A stretch of 64,000 nucleotides of DNA from Streptomyces rhizoryzae (GCF_023155275.1 NZ_JALMUV010000009.1:62001-126000), one strand, 5' to 3'; shown: positions 36,248 to 46,037, counted from the first letter of the stretch. Program-made: numbers and translations. Notes: a model not told the origin generated them from the letters alone.

Positions 36248-37105
36248 TCACACCCCCAGGGGCGCCGGGCCGGCCGCCACCGCGTACCGGGCCAGCCGGT
36301 GCGGCAGCCGCCCGTACCACGCACCGGCCAGCAGGAAGCCGAACGCCAGGCACAGCACCCCGCCCAGCGCGTCCAGCCAGAAGTGGTTGGCGGTGGAGAC
36401 GATCACCGTGAGCGTCGTGGCCGGGTAGAGCACACCCAGCACCTTGGCCCACACCGCCCTCGCCAGCAGCACGATGGTGATCCCGCACCACAGGGACCAG
36501 CCGATGTGCATCGAGGGCATCGCGGCGTACTGGTTGGACATCGACGCGAGGTTCCCGGACGCCATCGAGCCCCAGGTGCCGTGCACCAGCACGGTGTCCA
36601 CGAAACCGCCGTCCGGCATCAGCCGGGGCGGCGCCAGCGGGAAGAAGTAGTAGCCGACCAGGGCGACGCCGGTGGTCGCGAAGAGCGCCAGCCGGGCCGC
36701 CGCGTACCGCCCGGGATGCCAGCGGTAGAGCCACACCAGCACCCCGATCGTCACGATGAAGTGCAGCGTCGCGTAGTAGTAGTTCATCGACACGATCAGC
36801 CAGGTCACCGAATTCACCGCGTGGTTGACGGTGTGCTCCACGGCGATGCCCAGCGCGTGCTCGGCCCGCCAGATCCAGTCGGCGTTCCGCAGCGCCTGCG
36901 CCTTCTGCTCGGGGACCGCATTGCGGATCATGGAGTACGTCCAGTAGCTGACCGCGATCAGCAGCACCTCGAACCAGAGGCGGGGTGAGCGAGGGGTTCT
37001 CAGCCGGGCCAGCCGCCGCCGGCCGTCCGGACGGTCCGCGGGCTCCGCACCGGCTGGCGGGGCGGCTGACGGGTCGTCCAGAGTCCTCACATGCGCATCA
37101 CCCAT
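36248..37105 (-). CDS. PAP2-superfamily membrane protein, inositol phosphorylceramide synthase-like (285 aa)
   Basis: Membrane protein with about six helices and the PAP2_3 catalytic pattern: PLAPPRLMP, AAMPSMHIGWS (His) and STANHFWLDALGG (His, Asp). This class includes phosphatidylinositol-type phosphotransferases and Aur1-like enzymes, so it probably transfers or removes a lipid phosphate head group on the outer face. A Pro/Asp-rich cytoplasmic N-terminus of about 45 residues precedes the first helix. It is a single gene; the TetR relic lies directly downstream. Confidence 0.88.
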   Translation of the reverse strand: MGDAHVRTLDDPSAAPPAGAEPADRPDGRRRLARLRTPRSPRLWFEVLLIAVSYWTYSMIRNAVPEQKAQALRNADWIWRAEHALGIAVEHTVNHAVNSVTWLIVSMNYYYATLHFIVTIGVLVWLYRWHPGRYAAARLALFATTGVALVGYYFFPLAPPRLMPDGGFVDTVLVHGTWGSMASGNLASMSNQYAAMPSMHIGWSLWCGITIVLLARAVWAKVLGVLYPATTLTVIVSTANHFWLDALGGVLCLAFGFLLAGAWYGRLPHRLARYAVAAGPAPLGV

Positions 37106-37187
37106 AGGCAGACAGTCTGCCAGAAAGGGGGGTGGACCCGATCATCCTCCGGTCGGGTAAACGACCCCCGGAACGGGTCCGGGGAAG

Positions 37188-37217
37188 GCCGGGGTTTCCC
37201 CTAGGGGAAACCCCGGC
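37188..37217 (-). terminator. perfect 30-bp palindrome terminating malR
   Basis: GCCGGGGTTTCCCCT pairs with its exact complement (37188-37202 and 37203-37217), beginning 17 bases past the malR stop. It is a strong factor-independent terminator candidate that would also protect the PAP2 promoter. Confidence 0.75.
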
Positions 37218-37233
37218 GGGCGGCCGGCGGCGC

Positions 37234-38295
37234 CTACCGCGCGGCCCGCAGCGGCCGGGGGACCGCCGCGCCGGGCGCCTCCTGCGGCACCGACGCCGTC
37301 GAGCCCCGCACCACCAGCTCCGGGAGGAAGACGAACTCGCTGTGCGGCGCCGGGGTCCCGCCGATCTCCTCCAGCAGGGCGCGCACCGCCGCCTGCCCCA
37401 TCGCCTGCACCGGCTGCCGGATCGTGGTCAGCGGCGGATCGGTGAACGCGATCAGCGGGGAGTCGTCGAAGCCCACCACGGACATCTGCCGCGGCACCGC
37501 GAGGCCGCGCTGCCGGGCCGCCCGGATCGCGCCCAGCGCCATCATGTCGCTGGCGCACACGATCGCCGTCACCCCGCGCTCGATCAGCGCGCCCGCCGCG
37601 GCCTGCCCGCCCTCCAGGGTGTAGAGGGAGTGCTGCACGAACCCCTCGGCCTCCGCCGCGTCCAGCCCCAGCTGCTCCTCGACGCAGCGCAGGAAGCCCG
37701 CGATCTTGCGCTGCACCGGCACGAACCGCCGGGGCCCCAGCGCCAGCCCGATCCGCCGGTGCCCGAGCGCGGTGAGGTGGGTCACCGCCAGCTCCACCGC
37801 GGCCCGGTCGTCGGGTGAGACGAACGGCGCGCGCACCTGGTCGGAGAAGCCGTTGATGAGCACGAACGGCACGCCCTGGCCGCGCAGCCGCTCGTAGCGC
37901 CCCATGTCGGCGTCGGTGTCGGCGTGCAGCCCGGAGACGAAGATGATGCCGGCCACCCCGCGGTCCACCAGCATCTCGGTCAGCTCGTCCTCGGTGGATC
38001 CGCCGGGCGTCTGGGTGGCCAGTACCGGGGTGTATCCCTGGCGGGTCAGTGCCTGCCCGATGACCTGGGCGAACGCCGGGAAGATCGGGTTCTCCAGCTC
38101 CGGGGTGATCAGTCCGACCAGGCCCGCGCTGCGCCGCCGCAGCCGGTGCGGCCGCTCGTAGCCCAGCACGTCGAGGGCGGCGAGCACCAACTGGCGGGTG
38201 GTGGCGGAGACACCGGGCTTCCCGTTGAGAACCCGGCTGACGGTGGCCTCGCTGACACCCGCCTGCGCTGCGATGTCGGCAAGCCGGGCGGTCAT
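37234..38295 (-). CDS. malR: LacI-family maltose repressor, first copy (353 aa)
   Basis: DNA-binding head RLADIAAQAGVSEATVSRVLNG with hinge region, then a periplasmic-binding-like effector domain ending FDDSPLIAFTDPPLTTIRQP. Position after aglA copy 1 and near malEFG identifies it as the maltose/maltodextrin repressor of streptomycetes (MalR). It is about two-thirds identical by eye to the second copy at 44884. It shares a transcript with the alpha-glucosidase upstream (25-bp gap). ATG at 38295 is the conserved start; a GTG at 38316 is possible. It ends at a strong hairpin. Confidence 0.88.
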   Translation of the reverse strand: MTARLADIAAQAGVSEATVSRVLNGKPGVSATTRQLVLAALDVLGYERPHRLRRRSAGLVGLITPELENPIFPAFAQVIGQALTRQGYTPVLATQTPGGSTEDELTEMLVDRGVAGIIFVSGLHADTDADMGRYERLRGQGVPFVLINGFSDQVRAPFVSPDDRAAVELAVTHLTALGHRRIGLALGPRRFVPVQRKIAGFLRCVEEQLGLDAAEAEGFVQHSLYTLEGGQAAAGALIERGVTAIVCASDMMALGAIRAARQRGLAVPRQMSVVGFDDSPLIAFTDPPLTTIRQPVQAMGQAAVRALLEEIGGTPAPHSEFVFLPELVVRGSTASVPQEAPGAAVPRPLRAAR

Positions 38296-38320
38296 GAGGG
38301 GGACTGTACCGCGCACGTCT

Positions 38321-39946
38321 TCAGATTGCCCACCAGGTGCAGCTGTCCCCGGGCAGCACCGCCGACGGGCCGTCGGACGCCACCGGCGCGCTGGACAGCA
38401 GCAGTTCGCCCGGCGGCGGGACCGGGACCGGCCCGGGGCGGGTGTTGACGGTGCACAGCACCCCGGGCCGGCGGAACGCCAGCACCCCCTCGGGGGCCGG
38501 CTGCCACGCCATCTCCCCGTCGCCCAGGCCCGGCAGCCGGCGGCGCAGCGCCAGCGCGGTGCGGTACAGCTCCAGCGTGGAGGCCGGGTCGCCGGTCTGC
38601 GCCGCGACGCTCAGCCGGCCCCAGTCGGCGGGCTGCGGCAGCCAGCTGCCGCCCGGCCCGAAGCCGTACGGCGGTGCCTGGCCGGTCCACGGCAGCGGCA
38701 CCCGGCAGCCGTCCCGGAAGCCGTCCTGGCCGCCGGCGTCCGCGCCGCCGGACCGGCCGCGGAAGAACGCCGGGTCCTGGCGCACCTCGTCGGGCAGGTC
38801 GGTGACCTCCGGCAGGCCCAGCTCCTCGCCCTGGTAGAGGTAGGCGGAGCCGGGCAGGGCCAGCATCAGCAGGGTGGCGGCGCGCGCCCGGGCCAGGCCG
38901 CCGCCGAGCCGGGTGGTGTGCCGCACCACGTCGTGGTTGGAGAGCACCCAGGTGGTGGGCGCGCCGACCGCGACCGTGGCGGCCAGCGAGGAGTCGATGA
39001 CCGCGCGCAGCGCCGCGGCGTCCCACGGGGCGGTCAGGAACTGGAAGTTGAACGCCTGGTGCAGCTCGTCCGGGCGAACGTAGAGGGCCAGCCGCTCCAC
39101 GGTCGGCGCCCACGCCTCGGCGACCCCGATGACGTCCCGGCCGTGCGCCGCCCCGTAGTCGTCCAGCAGCCGGCGCCAGGTGCGGTGGATGGCGTGCACC
39201 CCGTCCTGGTCGAAGAACGGCAGCACCTGGGTGCCGATCAGCCGGGCCTGTGCGCCGTGGCCGATGTCGGGCAGGCCGGGGGCCTTGACCATGCCGTGCG
39301 CGACGTCGATCCGGAAGCCGTCCACGCCCAGGTCGAGCCAGAAGCGGAAGATGGCGGCGAACTCCTCGTGCACCTCGGGCCGTTCCCAGTCCAGGTCCGG
39401 CTGCTCGGGGGCGAACAGGTGGAGGTACCAGTCGCCGCGGTCGGTGCGGGTCCAGGCCGGGCCGCCGAAGACGGACTCCCAGTCGTTGGGCGGGAGTTCG
39501 CCGTGCGGGCCCCGGCCGGGGCGGAAGACGTAGCGCTGCCGGGCCAGGTCCGGGTCCAGGAACCACGGGTGGCGGTCGGAGGTGTGGTTGGGGACGATGT
39601 CGAGGATCACCCGCAGGCCCAGCGCGTGCGCGGCGCGGATCAGCTCGTCGGCGTCCGCGAGGGTGCCGAAGAGCGGGTCGACGGCGCGGTAGTCGGCGAC
39701 GTCGTAGCCGCCGTCGGCCTGCGGCGAGGCGTAGAACGGGGTCAGCCAGACGGCGTCCACGCCCAGCTCCGCGAGGTAGGGGAGCCGTTCGCGCACCCCG
39801 CGCAGATCGCCGACGCCGTCGCCGTCGCTGTCCGCGAACGAGCGGACGTAGACCTGGTAGATGACGGCGTCGCGCCACCACCCCCGGCCGCGGTCCGGTC
39901 CGGCGGTCCTGGGGGCGGGGCCGGGGGAAGTGAGCTCCTGGGTCAT
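38321..39946 (-). CDS. aglA: alpha-glucosidase, GH13 family, first copy (541 aa)
   Basis: Cytosolic hydrolase of maltose and maltodextrins. The GH13 barrel shows WWRDAVIYQVYVRSFADSDG, DIVPNHTS, nucleophile Asp214 (FRIDVAHG), acid/base Glu277 (GVAEAWAPT) and Asp339 (LSNHDVVRH). No signal peptide is present, consistent with action on sugars imported by MalEFG. It is divergent from malE across operator-like TTGC/GCAA repeats and is followed by malR. A second, closely similar copy is at 43235. The symbol follows streptomycete usage and is from memory. Confidence 0.88.
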   Translation of the reverse strand: MTQELTSPGPAPRTAGPDRGRGWWRDAVIYQVYVRSFADSDGDGVGDLRGVRERLPYLAELGVDAVWLTPFYASPQADGGYDVADYRAVDPLFGTLADADELIRAAHALGLRVILDIVPNHTSDRHPWFLDPDLARQRYVFRPGRGPHGELPPNDWESVFGGPAWTRTDRGDWYLHLFAPEQPDLDWERPEVHEEFAAIFRFWLDLGVDGFRIDVAHGMVKAPGLPDIGHGAQARLIGTQVLPFFDQDGVHAIHRTWRRLLDDYGAAHGRDVIGVAEAWAPTVERLALYVRPDELHQAFNFQFLTAPWDAAALRAVIDSSLAATVAVGAPTTWVLSNHDVVRHTTRLGGGLARARAATLLMLALPGSAYLYQGEELGLPEVTDLPDEVRQDPAFFRGRSGGADAGGQDGFRDGCRVPLPWTGQAPPYGFGPGGSWLPQPADWGRLSVAAQTGDPASTLELYRTALALRRRLPGLGDGEMAWQPAPEGVLAFRRPGVLCTVNTRPGPVPVPPPGELLLSSAPVASDGPSAVLPGDSCTWWAI

Positions 39947-40061
39947 CTGCCGTCCCTGTCAGGTCTCGAAGCGAAGGTGCTGCCACGGGGTCAACGCGTC
40001 GGCGGACGGCGGGTGACGGTGCGCCGCAGCCCCCGGAGGGGCCCGTTCCGGCCGGTCCGCC

Positions 40062-40118
40062 GCAAAGTCTTCCAGAATTCTTGCAGAAAAATCCCGCAAC
40101 ATCTTTCGGTTCGTTTGC
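40062..40118. promoter_or_regulatory. MalR-type operator region between aglA and malE
   Basis: CTTGCAG (40080-40086) and CCGCAA (40094-40099) form an inverted TTGC/GCAA pair. Further GCAA (40062-40065) and TTGC (40115-40118) flank it. This lies about 70 bases from malE and 135 from aglA. The same 20-base pattern recurs at 46059-46078. It is a probable site of one or both LacI proteins in the locus. Confidence 0.6.
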
Positions 40119-40169
40119 GCCGCTGTTACGTTCCAGACCGCCAACCGAGGCTTTCCCAAAGGAGTTCAG

Positions 40170-41444
40170 ATGCGGCGTGGCATACGTGGCGCTCTCGCCA
40201 CCGCGCTGGTAGCGGGCCTGGCCCTGGCGGCGACGGGATGCGGGGGCGGGGGTGACGGCGGCGGCTCGGCGGGCGGGGAGCTGTCCGGCACGGTGACCTT
40301 CTGGGACACCTCCAACGACGCCGAGAAGGCCACCTACCGGAAGCTCGCCGAGGGTTTCCAGAAGGAGCACCCCAAGGTCCACGTCGCCTACGTCAACGTC
40401 CCCTTCGGGGACGCCAACGCCAAGTTCAAGAACGCCGCGGGCGGCGGCGCGGGCGCCCCCGACGTGATGCGCACCGAGGTCGCCTGGGTCGCCGACTTCG
40501 CCAACCTCGGCTACCTCGCGCCGCTCGACGGCACCCCGGCGCTGGACGACACCGGCGACTACCTCCCGCAGGCCGTCGGCTCGACGCGGTTCGGCGGCAA
40601 GACCTACGCCGCCCCACAGGTCATCGACACCCTCGGGCTCTTCTACAACAAGAAGCTGCTCAAGGACGCCGGGGTGCCCGTCCCCAAGACGTTCGCCGAA
40701 CTGGCCGCCGCCGCCCGCACGATCAAGGACAAGACCGGCGCCACCGCCCTCTACCTCCGCGGCGACGACCCCTACTGGTTCCTGCCCTACCTCTACGGCG
40801 AGGGCGGCGACATGGTCGACGCGGCCCACAAGAAGGTCACCATCGACAGCCCCGCCGGGGTCCGCGCCTTCCGCACCCTCAAGCAGCTCGTCGACTCCGG
40901 CGCCGCGGTCACCGACGCCACCGACGGGCAGGAGAACGAGCTCAAGGCCCTCAAGGACGGCGCCGTCGCGATGGCCATCGACGGGCCCTGGGACATCGAG
41001 GGCGCCCGCGCCGGCAAGGCGTTCGCGGACAAGGGCAACCTCGGCGTCGCGCCCGTCCCCGGCGGCAGCACCGCCCAGGGCTCCCCGCAGGGCGGCTGGG
41101 ACCTCTCGGTCTACGCCGGCAGCAAGAACCTCCCGGCCGCCTACGCCTTCGTGAAGTACATGAGCTCGGCCGAGGTCCAGCAGGAGACCACCGAGAAGCT
41201 CAGCCTGCTGCCCACCCGCAAGTCGGTCTACACCGTCCCCTCGGTCAAGCGGAACGAGATGGTCGGCTTCTTCAAGCCTGCCGTCGACGGCGCCGTCCAG
41301 CGCCCCTGGATCGCCGAGGGCAACTCCCTCTTCGAGCCCCTCAAGGTCCAGATGAACAAGGTGCTCACCGGCGCCGCCACCCCCGAACAGGCCGCCAAGG
41401 CCGCCGGGGACGCCTACCGGAAGCTGCTCAAGGACTACTCGTGA
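40170..41444 (+). CDS. malE: maltose/maltodextrin-binding lipoprotein (424 aa)
   Basis: Binding protein of an ABC importer. Signal peptide with basic MRRGIRG and lipobox LAATGC (Cys24), then GTVTFWDTSNDAEKATYRKLAEGFQ, the usual start of a family 1 solute-binding fold. It carries conserved patterns for sugar binding (GAPDVMRTEVAWVADF, DGAVAMAIDGPWDI). ATG at 40170 follows AGGAG. Four-base overlap with malF. Expression is expected to be maltose-inducible through MalR. The intact lipobox and frame contrast with the decayed binding protein at 9.5 kb. Confidence 0.92.
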   Translation: MRRGIRGALATALVAGLALAATGCGGGGDGGGSAGGELSGTVTFWDTSNDAEKATYRKLAEGFQKEHPKVHVAYVNVPFGDANAKFKNAAGGGAGAPDVMRTEVAWVADFANLGYLAPLDGTPALDDTGDYLPQAVGSTRFGGKTYAAPQVIDTLGLFYNKKLLKDAGVPVPKTFAELAAAARTIKDKTGATALYLRGDDPYWFLPYLYGEGGDMVDAAHKKVTIDSPAGVRAFRTLKQLVDSGAAVTDATDGQENELKALKDGAVAMAIDGPWDIEGARAGKAFADKGNLGVAPVPGGSTAQGSPQGGWDLSVYAGSKNLPAAYAFVKYMSSAEVQQETTEKLSLLPTRKSVYTVPSVKRNEMVGFFKPAVDGAVQRPWIAEGNSLFEPLKVQMNKVLTGAATPEQAAKAAGDAYRKLLKDYS

Positions 41445-42376
41445 CCCGCACCGCCCGGATCCGCCGGGCGTGCGGCACCCACTGGTACGCCTGGGCGATG
41501 ACCGCGCCGGTCGTCCTCGTCATCGGCGTCATCATCGGGATCCCGCTCGTCCGCGGCGTCTACCTCTCCCTGACCGACGCCAACGAGGCCAATGTCGAGC
41601 GCTCGATCGGCATGAACCACCTGCCCGCCACCTACCGCTTCACCGGCCTGGCCAACTACCGGGCGGTGCTGACCGACGACGTCTTCTGGGGCCGCCTGGG
41701 CTGGACCGTGGTGTGGACCGTCGGCTGCGTCTCGCTCACCTTCCTCACCGGCCTGGCCCTCGCCACCCTGCTCAACCGCTCCCTGCGCGGCCGCACCTTC
41801 TACCGGCTGGCGCTGATCCTGCCCTGGGCCGTCCCCGCCTTCATCTCCGTCTTCACCTGGCGGATGCTCTACAACGAGAAGAACGGCATCCTCAACAAGC
41901 TGCTGGCGGGCGGCGGCATCGACGCCGTGCCCTGGCTCAACGACCCGGTCTGGGCCAAGCTCTCGGTCATCGCCGTCAACGTCTGGCTCGGCGTGCCCTT
42001 CATGCTCGTCGCCCTGCTCGGCGGCCTCCAGTCCATCCCCGGCGAGCTGTACGAGGCCGCCGAGATGGACGGCGCCGGCGCCTGGCAGCGCTTCCGCCAC
42101 ATCACCGTGCCCGGGCTGCGCGCGGTCAGCGGCACCGTCCTCCTGCTCTCCACGATCTGGACGTTCAACATGTTCCCGGTGATCTTCCTGCTCACCCGGG
42201 GCGGGCCCGGCGACGCCACCGAGATCCTGGTGACGTACGCCTACCGGCTCTCCTTCGTCGACAGCCCCCGCAACTTCTCCGCCTCCGCCACCTGGGGCGT
42301 GGTCATCCTCGTCCTGCTCGCCCTCGCCGCCGCCGGCTACCGCCGGGCGCTGCGCAGGCAAGGGGAGGTGTGGTGA
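41441..42376 (+). CDS. malF: maltose ABC transporter permease MalF (311 aa)
   Basis: Inner-membrane permease with six helices in the type I importer order and the EAA motif ELYEAAEMDGAGAWQRFRHITVPGL near residue 205 (shown here only for position). GTG start at 41441 overlaps the malE stop (GTGA). At about 310 residues it is the short form, lacking the large periplasmic loop of E. coli MalF. It pairs with MalG and, by inference, with the shared ATPase MsiK. Confidence 0.92.
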   Translation: MTRTARIRRACGTHWYAWAMTAPVVLVIGVIIGIPLVRGVYLSLTDANEANVERSIGMNHLPATYRFTGLANYRAVLTDDVFWGRLGWTVVWTVGCVSLTFLTGLALATLLNRSLRGRTFYRLALILPWAVPAFISVFTWRMLYNEKNGILNKLLAGGGIDAVPWLNDPVWAKLSVIAVNVWLGVPFMLVALLGGLQSIPGELYEAAEMDGAGAWQRFRHITVPGLRAVSGTVLLLSTIWTFNMFPVIFLLTRGGPGDATEILVTYAYRLSFVDSPRNFSASATWGVVILVLLALAAAGYRRALRRQGEVW

Positions 42377-43233
42377 CCATGGCCCGCACCCGGACCCGCA
42401 CCCGCCCCCGTTCCGCACGGCACCCGCTGGCCTCGGCCGGCCTGCACCTGACCCTGGCGGCGGCCACGGTCATCGCGGTCTTCCCGCCGCTGTGGCTGCT
42501 GATCACCTCGTTCAAACCCCGCAACGACGCCTTCACCACCAGCCTCGTCACCCACTTCACCCTCGGCAACTACACCCACGTCCTGGCCGGCACGTCCTTC
42601 CTGCGGTGGTTCGGCAACTCCCTGCTCGTCGTCGGCCTGACCACCGTCCTCGGCGTCTTCATCGCCGCCACCACCGGCTACGCCGTCAGCCGCTTCCGCT
42701 TCCCCGGTATGCGCCCGCTGATGTGGCTGCTGCTGCTCACCCAGATGTTCCCGGTCGCGGTGCTGATCGTCCCGCTCTACAACCTGCTCGCCGCGCTCGG
42801 CCTGCTCAACCAGCCCGCCGGCCTGGTCCTGACCTACCTCACCATCGCCGTGCCGTTCTGCGCCTGGATGATGAAGGGCTTCTTCGACACCATCCCGGTG
42901 GAGATCGACGAGGCCGGCCGGGTCGACGGCCTCAACCCCTTCGGCACCTTCTGGCGGCTGGTCCTCCCGCTCGCCCGCCCCGGCCTGGCCGTCACCGGCT
43001 TCTACACCTTCGTCACCGCCTGGGCCGAGGTCGCCTACGCCTCCGCCTTCATGACCGGCGAGGAGAACCTCACCCTCGCCGGCGGGCTCCAGACCTTCGT
43101 CAACCAGTACACCAACGACTGGGGTTCGATGACCGCCGCCGCCGTGCTCATCGCCGTACCGGCCGCGCTCGTCTTCGCCTTCGCCCAGCGCCACCTCGTC
43201 GCCGGACTGACCGCCGGCACCACCAAGGGATGA
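42373..43233 (+). CDS. malG: maltose ABC transporter permease MalG (286 aa)
   Basis: Second permease with six helices; the EAA motif reads EIDEAGRVDGLNPFGTFWRLVLPLA, and the C-terminal AQRHLVAGLTAGTTKG is typical of streptomycete MalG. Two in-frame starts: GTG 42373 (overlapping the malF stop) and ATG 42379, both near AGGGGAGG. I give the first because of the coupled layout, with ATG equally possible. It is followed at once by the second alpha-glucosidase (ATG 1 base after its stop). Confidence 0.9.
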   Translation: MTMARTRTRTRPRSARHPLASAGLHLTLAAATVIAVFPPLWLLITSFKPRNDAFTTSLVTHFTLGNYTHVLAGTSFLRWFGNSLLVVGLTTVLGVFIAATTGYAVSRFRFPGMRPLMWLLLLTQMFPVAVLIVPLYNLLAALGLLNQPAGLVLTYLTIAVPFCAWMMKGFFDTIPVEIDEAGRVDGLNPFGTFWRLVLPLARPGLAVTGFYTFVTAWAEVAYASAFMTGEENLTLAGGLQTFVNQYTNDWGSMTAAAVLIAVPAALVFAFAQRHLVAGLTAGTTKG

Positions 43234-43234
43234 C

Positions 43235-44887
43235 ATGACGCCACAGCTCAGCGCCCCGCCCGAGACCGCCCCCGCCGGCCCGGCCGCGCCGGCCACCGAC
43301 TGGTGGCGCGATGCGGTGATCTACCAGATCTACCCGCGCAGCTTCGCCGACGGCAACGGCGACGGCATGGGCGACCTGCCCGGCATCCGCGACCGGCTCC
43401 CGCACCTGCGCGACCTCGGCGTGGACGCGGTCTGGCTCAGCCCCTTCTACGCCTCGCCGCAGGCCGACGCCGGCTACGACGTCGCCGACTACCGCGCCGT
43501 CGACCCGCTCTTCGGCACCCTCGCGGACGCCGAGGCGGTGCTGTGCGAGGCCCACCGCCTGGGCCTGCGCGTGATCACCGACCTGGTCCCCAACCACTGC
43601 TCCGACCAGCACGCGTGGTTCCGCCGCGCGGTCGCCGAGGGCCCCGGCTCGGCCCTGCGCGCCCGCTTCCACTTCCGGCCGGGGCGCGGCCGCGACGGCG
43701 AACTCCCGCCCAACGACTGGGAGTCCGTCTTCGGCGGCCCGGCCTGGACCCGCCTGCCCGACGGCGAGTGGTACCTCCACCTCTTCGCCCCCGAGCAGCC
43801 CGACTTCAACTGGGACCACCCGGCCGTCCAGGACGAGTTCCGCTCCGTCCTCCGCTTCTGGCTCGACCTGGGCGTGGACGGCTTCCGGATCGACGTCGCG
43901 CACGGCATGGTCAAGGCCCCCGGCCTGCCCGACATCGGCCACGGCGAGCAGGCCCGGCTGATCGGCTCCCAGGTGCTGCCGTTCTTCGACCAGGACGGTG
44001 TGCACGCCATCTACCGCTCCTGGCGGGCCATCCTCGACGAGTACCCCGGCGAGCGGATCGGCGTCGCCGAAGCCTGGGCGCCCACCGTCGAGCGGCTCGC
44101 CCGCTACGTCCGCCCCGACGAGCTGCACCAGAGCTTCAACTTCCACTACCTCAACACCCCCTGGGACGCCGGGCGGCTCCGCACCGCCATCGACAGCTCC
44201 CTGTCCGCCCTGCGCGCCGTCGGCGCACCGGCCACCTGGGTGCTCTCCAACCACGACGTGGTGCGGCACACCACCCGCCTCGGCGGCCCGGACCGCGCCC
44301 GCGCCGCCACCCTGCTGATGCTGGCCCTGCCCGGCTCCGCCTACCTCTACCAGGGCGAGGAGCTGGGCCTGCCGGAGGTCACCGACCTGCCCGACGAGGT
44401 GCGCCAGGACCCGTCCTTCTTCCGCGCCAGCGGCCAGGACGGCCTGCGCGACGGCTGCCGGGTGCCGCTGCCCTGGAGCGGTACGGCACCCCCGTACGGC
44501 TTCGGCGGCGCGGCGCCCTGGCTGCCGCAGCCGGCCGACTGGGGCCGGCTCACCGTCGACGCCCAGACCGGCGACCCGTCCTCCACGCTGGAGCTGTACC
44601 GCACCGCCCTCGCCCTGCGCCGGTCCCACCCCGGCCTCGGCGCCGGGGAGGCGGTGGAGTGGCTGCCGGCCCCCGACGGCGTGCTGGCCTTCCGCCGCCC
44701 CGGCGGGCTGGTCTGCACGGTGAACACCACGGACGCGGACGTCCGGCTGGCCCTCCCGCCGGTCCGCCGGCTGCTGTCCTCCCGGCCGCCGTACGCCGCC
44801 CCGGACGGCCGGGCCGTCCCCGCGGCCCCCGGGCCCCGCGGCACCCAGCTGCTCCCCGCGGACACCACGATCTGGTGGGAGGAGTGA
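43235..44887 (+). CDS. aglA: alpha-glucosidase, GH13 family, second copy (550 aa)
   Basis: A close paralogue of the enzyme at 38321: same opening (DWWRDAVIYQIYPRSFADGNGD), same catalytic residues in FRIDVAHGMVKAPGLPDIGH (Asp), GVAEAWAPTVERLA (Glu) and LSNHDVVRHTT (Asp). No signal peptide. It is the fourth gene of the malEFG operon, 1 bp after malG, and its stop overlaps the start of the second LacI gene. Two cytosolic copies may differ in chain-length preference; sequence alone does not show it. Confidence 0.9.
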   Translation: MTPQLSAPPETAPAGPAAPATDWWRDAVIYQIYPRSFADGNGDGMGDLPGIRDRLPHLRDLGVDAVWLSPFYASPQADAGYDVADYRAVDPLFGTLADAEAVLCEAHRLGLRVITDLVPNHCSDQHAWFRRAVAEGPGSALRARFHFRPGRGRDGELPPNDWESVFGGPAWTRLPDGEWYLHLFAPEQPDFNWDHPAVQDEFRSVLRFWLDLGVDGFRIDVAHGMVKAPGLPDIGHGEQARLIGSQVLPFFDQDGVHAIYRSWRAILDEYPGERIGVAEAWAPTVERLARYVRPDELHQSFNFHYLNTPWDAGRLRTAIDSSLSALRAVGAPATWVLSNHDVVRHTTRLGGPDRARAATLLMLALPGSAYLYQGEELGLPEVTDLPDEVRQDPSFFRASGQDGLRDGCRVPLPWSGTAPPYGFGGAAPWLPQPADWGRLTVDAQTGDPSSTLELYRTALALRRSHPGLGAGEAVEWLPAPDGVLAFRRPGGLVCTVNTTDADVRLALPPVRRLLSSRPPYAAPDGRAVPAAPGPRGTQLLPADTTIWWEE

Positions 44888-45921
44888 GCGGGCCGGCCCC
44901 CCGCTCCGGTCCGCGCCTGGCCGACATCGCCGCCCAGGCGCGGGTCAGCGAGGCCACCGCCAGCCGGGTCCTCAACGGCCGGGCGGGCGTGGCGGCGGGC
45001 ACCCGGCAGCGGGTGCTCGCCGCGCTCGACGTGCTCGGCTACGAACGCCCGGTCCGGCTGCGGCGGCGCAGCGCCGGACTGGTCGGCCTGGTCATCCCGG
45101 AGCTGACCAACCCCATCTTCCCGGCGTTCGCCCAGGTCATCGAGCAGGTCCTGGCCGGCCACGGCTACACGCCGGTGCTGTGCACCCAGATGCCGGGCGG
45201 CGCCACCGAGGACGAACTGGTCGAGCAGCTGGAGGAGCGCGGGGTCACCGGCATCGTCTTCCTCTCCGGCCTGCACGCCGACACCGCCGCCGACCCCGCC
45301 CGCTACACCCGCCTCACCGCCCGCGGCGTCCCCTACGTCCTGATCAACGGCTACCACGACCGGATCGACGCGCCCTGCGTCTCGCCCGACGACCGCGCGG
45401 CGGCCCGGATGGCCGTCCGCCACCTCGCCGAGCTGGGCCACCGGGACATCGGACTGGCCGTCGGCCCGGCCCGCTACGTGCCCTCGCGCCGCAAGGCGGA
45501 GGGGTTCACCGCGGCGCTGGCGGAGGCGTTCGGCCTCTCGCCGGGGCAGGCCGAACGGCGCGTGCGGCACACCCTGTTCAGCGTCGAGGGCGGCGCCGCC
45601 GCGGCCGCCGCGCTGCTCGACGACGGCTGCACCGGCATCGTGTGCGGCAGCGACCTGATGGCGCTGGGCGCGGTCCGCGCCGCCCGGCAGCGCGGCGTGG
45701 GCGTCCCCGGCCGGCTCTCCGTCGTCGGCTTCGACGACTCCCCGCTGATCGCCTTCACCGACCCGCCGCTGACCACGGTCCGGCAGCCCGTCCCGGCGAT
45801 GGCGACCGCCGCGGTGGGCGCGCTGATCGAGGAGATCCAGGGCAACCCCGTCCAGCGCACCGAGTTCGTCTTCCAGCCCGAACTGGTGGTACGGGGCTCC
45901 ACCGGCCCCGCCCATACCTGA
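44884..45921 (+). CDS. LacI-family repressor, second MalR copy (345 aa)
   Basis: Similar throughout to malR at 37234: RLADIAAQARVSEATASRVLNG as head (Val to Ala in the recognition helix, Gly to Arg just before) and FDDSPLIAFTDPPLTTVRQP near the end. GTG at 44884 with GGGAGGA upstream, overlapping the alpha-glucosidase stop (GTGA). Being the last gene of the mal operon, it would be made only when the operon is on, which suggests feedback or a different ligand. It may bind the same TTGC/GCAA operators. Confidence 0.88.
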   Translation: MSGPAPRSGPRLADIAAQARVSEATASRVLNGRAGVAAGTRQRVLAALDVLGYERPVRLRRRSAGLVGLVIPELTNPIFPAFAQVIEQVLAGHGYTPVLCTQMPGGATEDELVEQLEERGVTGIVFLSGLHADTAADPARYTRLTARGVPYVLINGYHDRIDAPCVSPDDRAAARMAVRHLAELGHRDIGLAVGPARYVPSRRKAEGFTAALAEAFGLSPGQAERRVRHTLFSVEGGAAAAAALLDDGCTGIVCGSDLMALGAVRAARQRGVGVPGRLSVVGFDDSPLIAFTDPPLTTVRQPVPAMATAAVGALIEEIQGNPVQRTEFVFQPELVVRGSTGPAHT

Positions 45922-46037
45922 TGCATCGTCAACTGCCGTGCGGTGGTGGCCGGTCCGGGCGGCCGGGCGCGTAGGGTCCACCGCCGTGCGGCGGCCCCCC
46001 GGCCGGCCGGACCGGCTCGCCCGGGAACGTAACACCC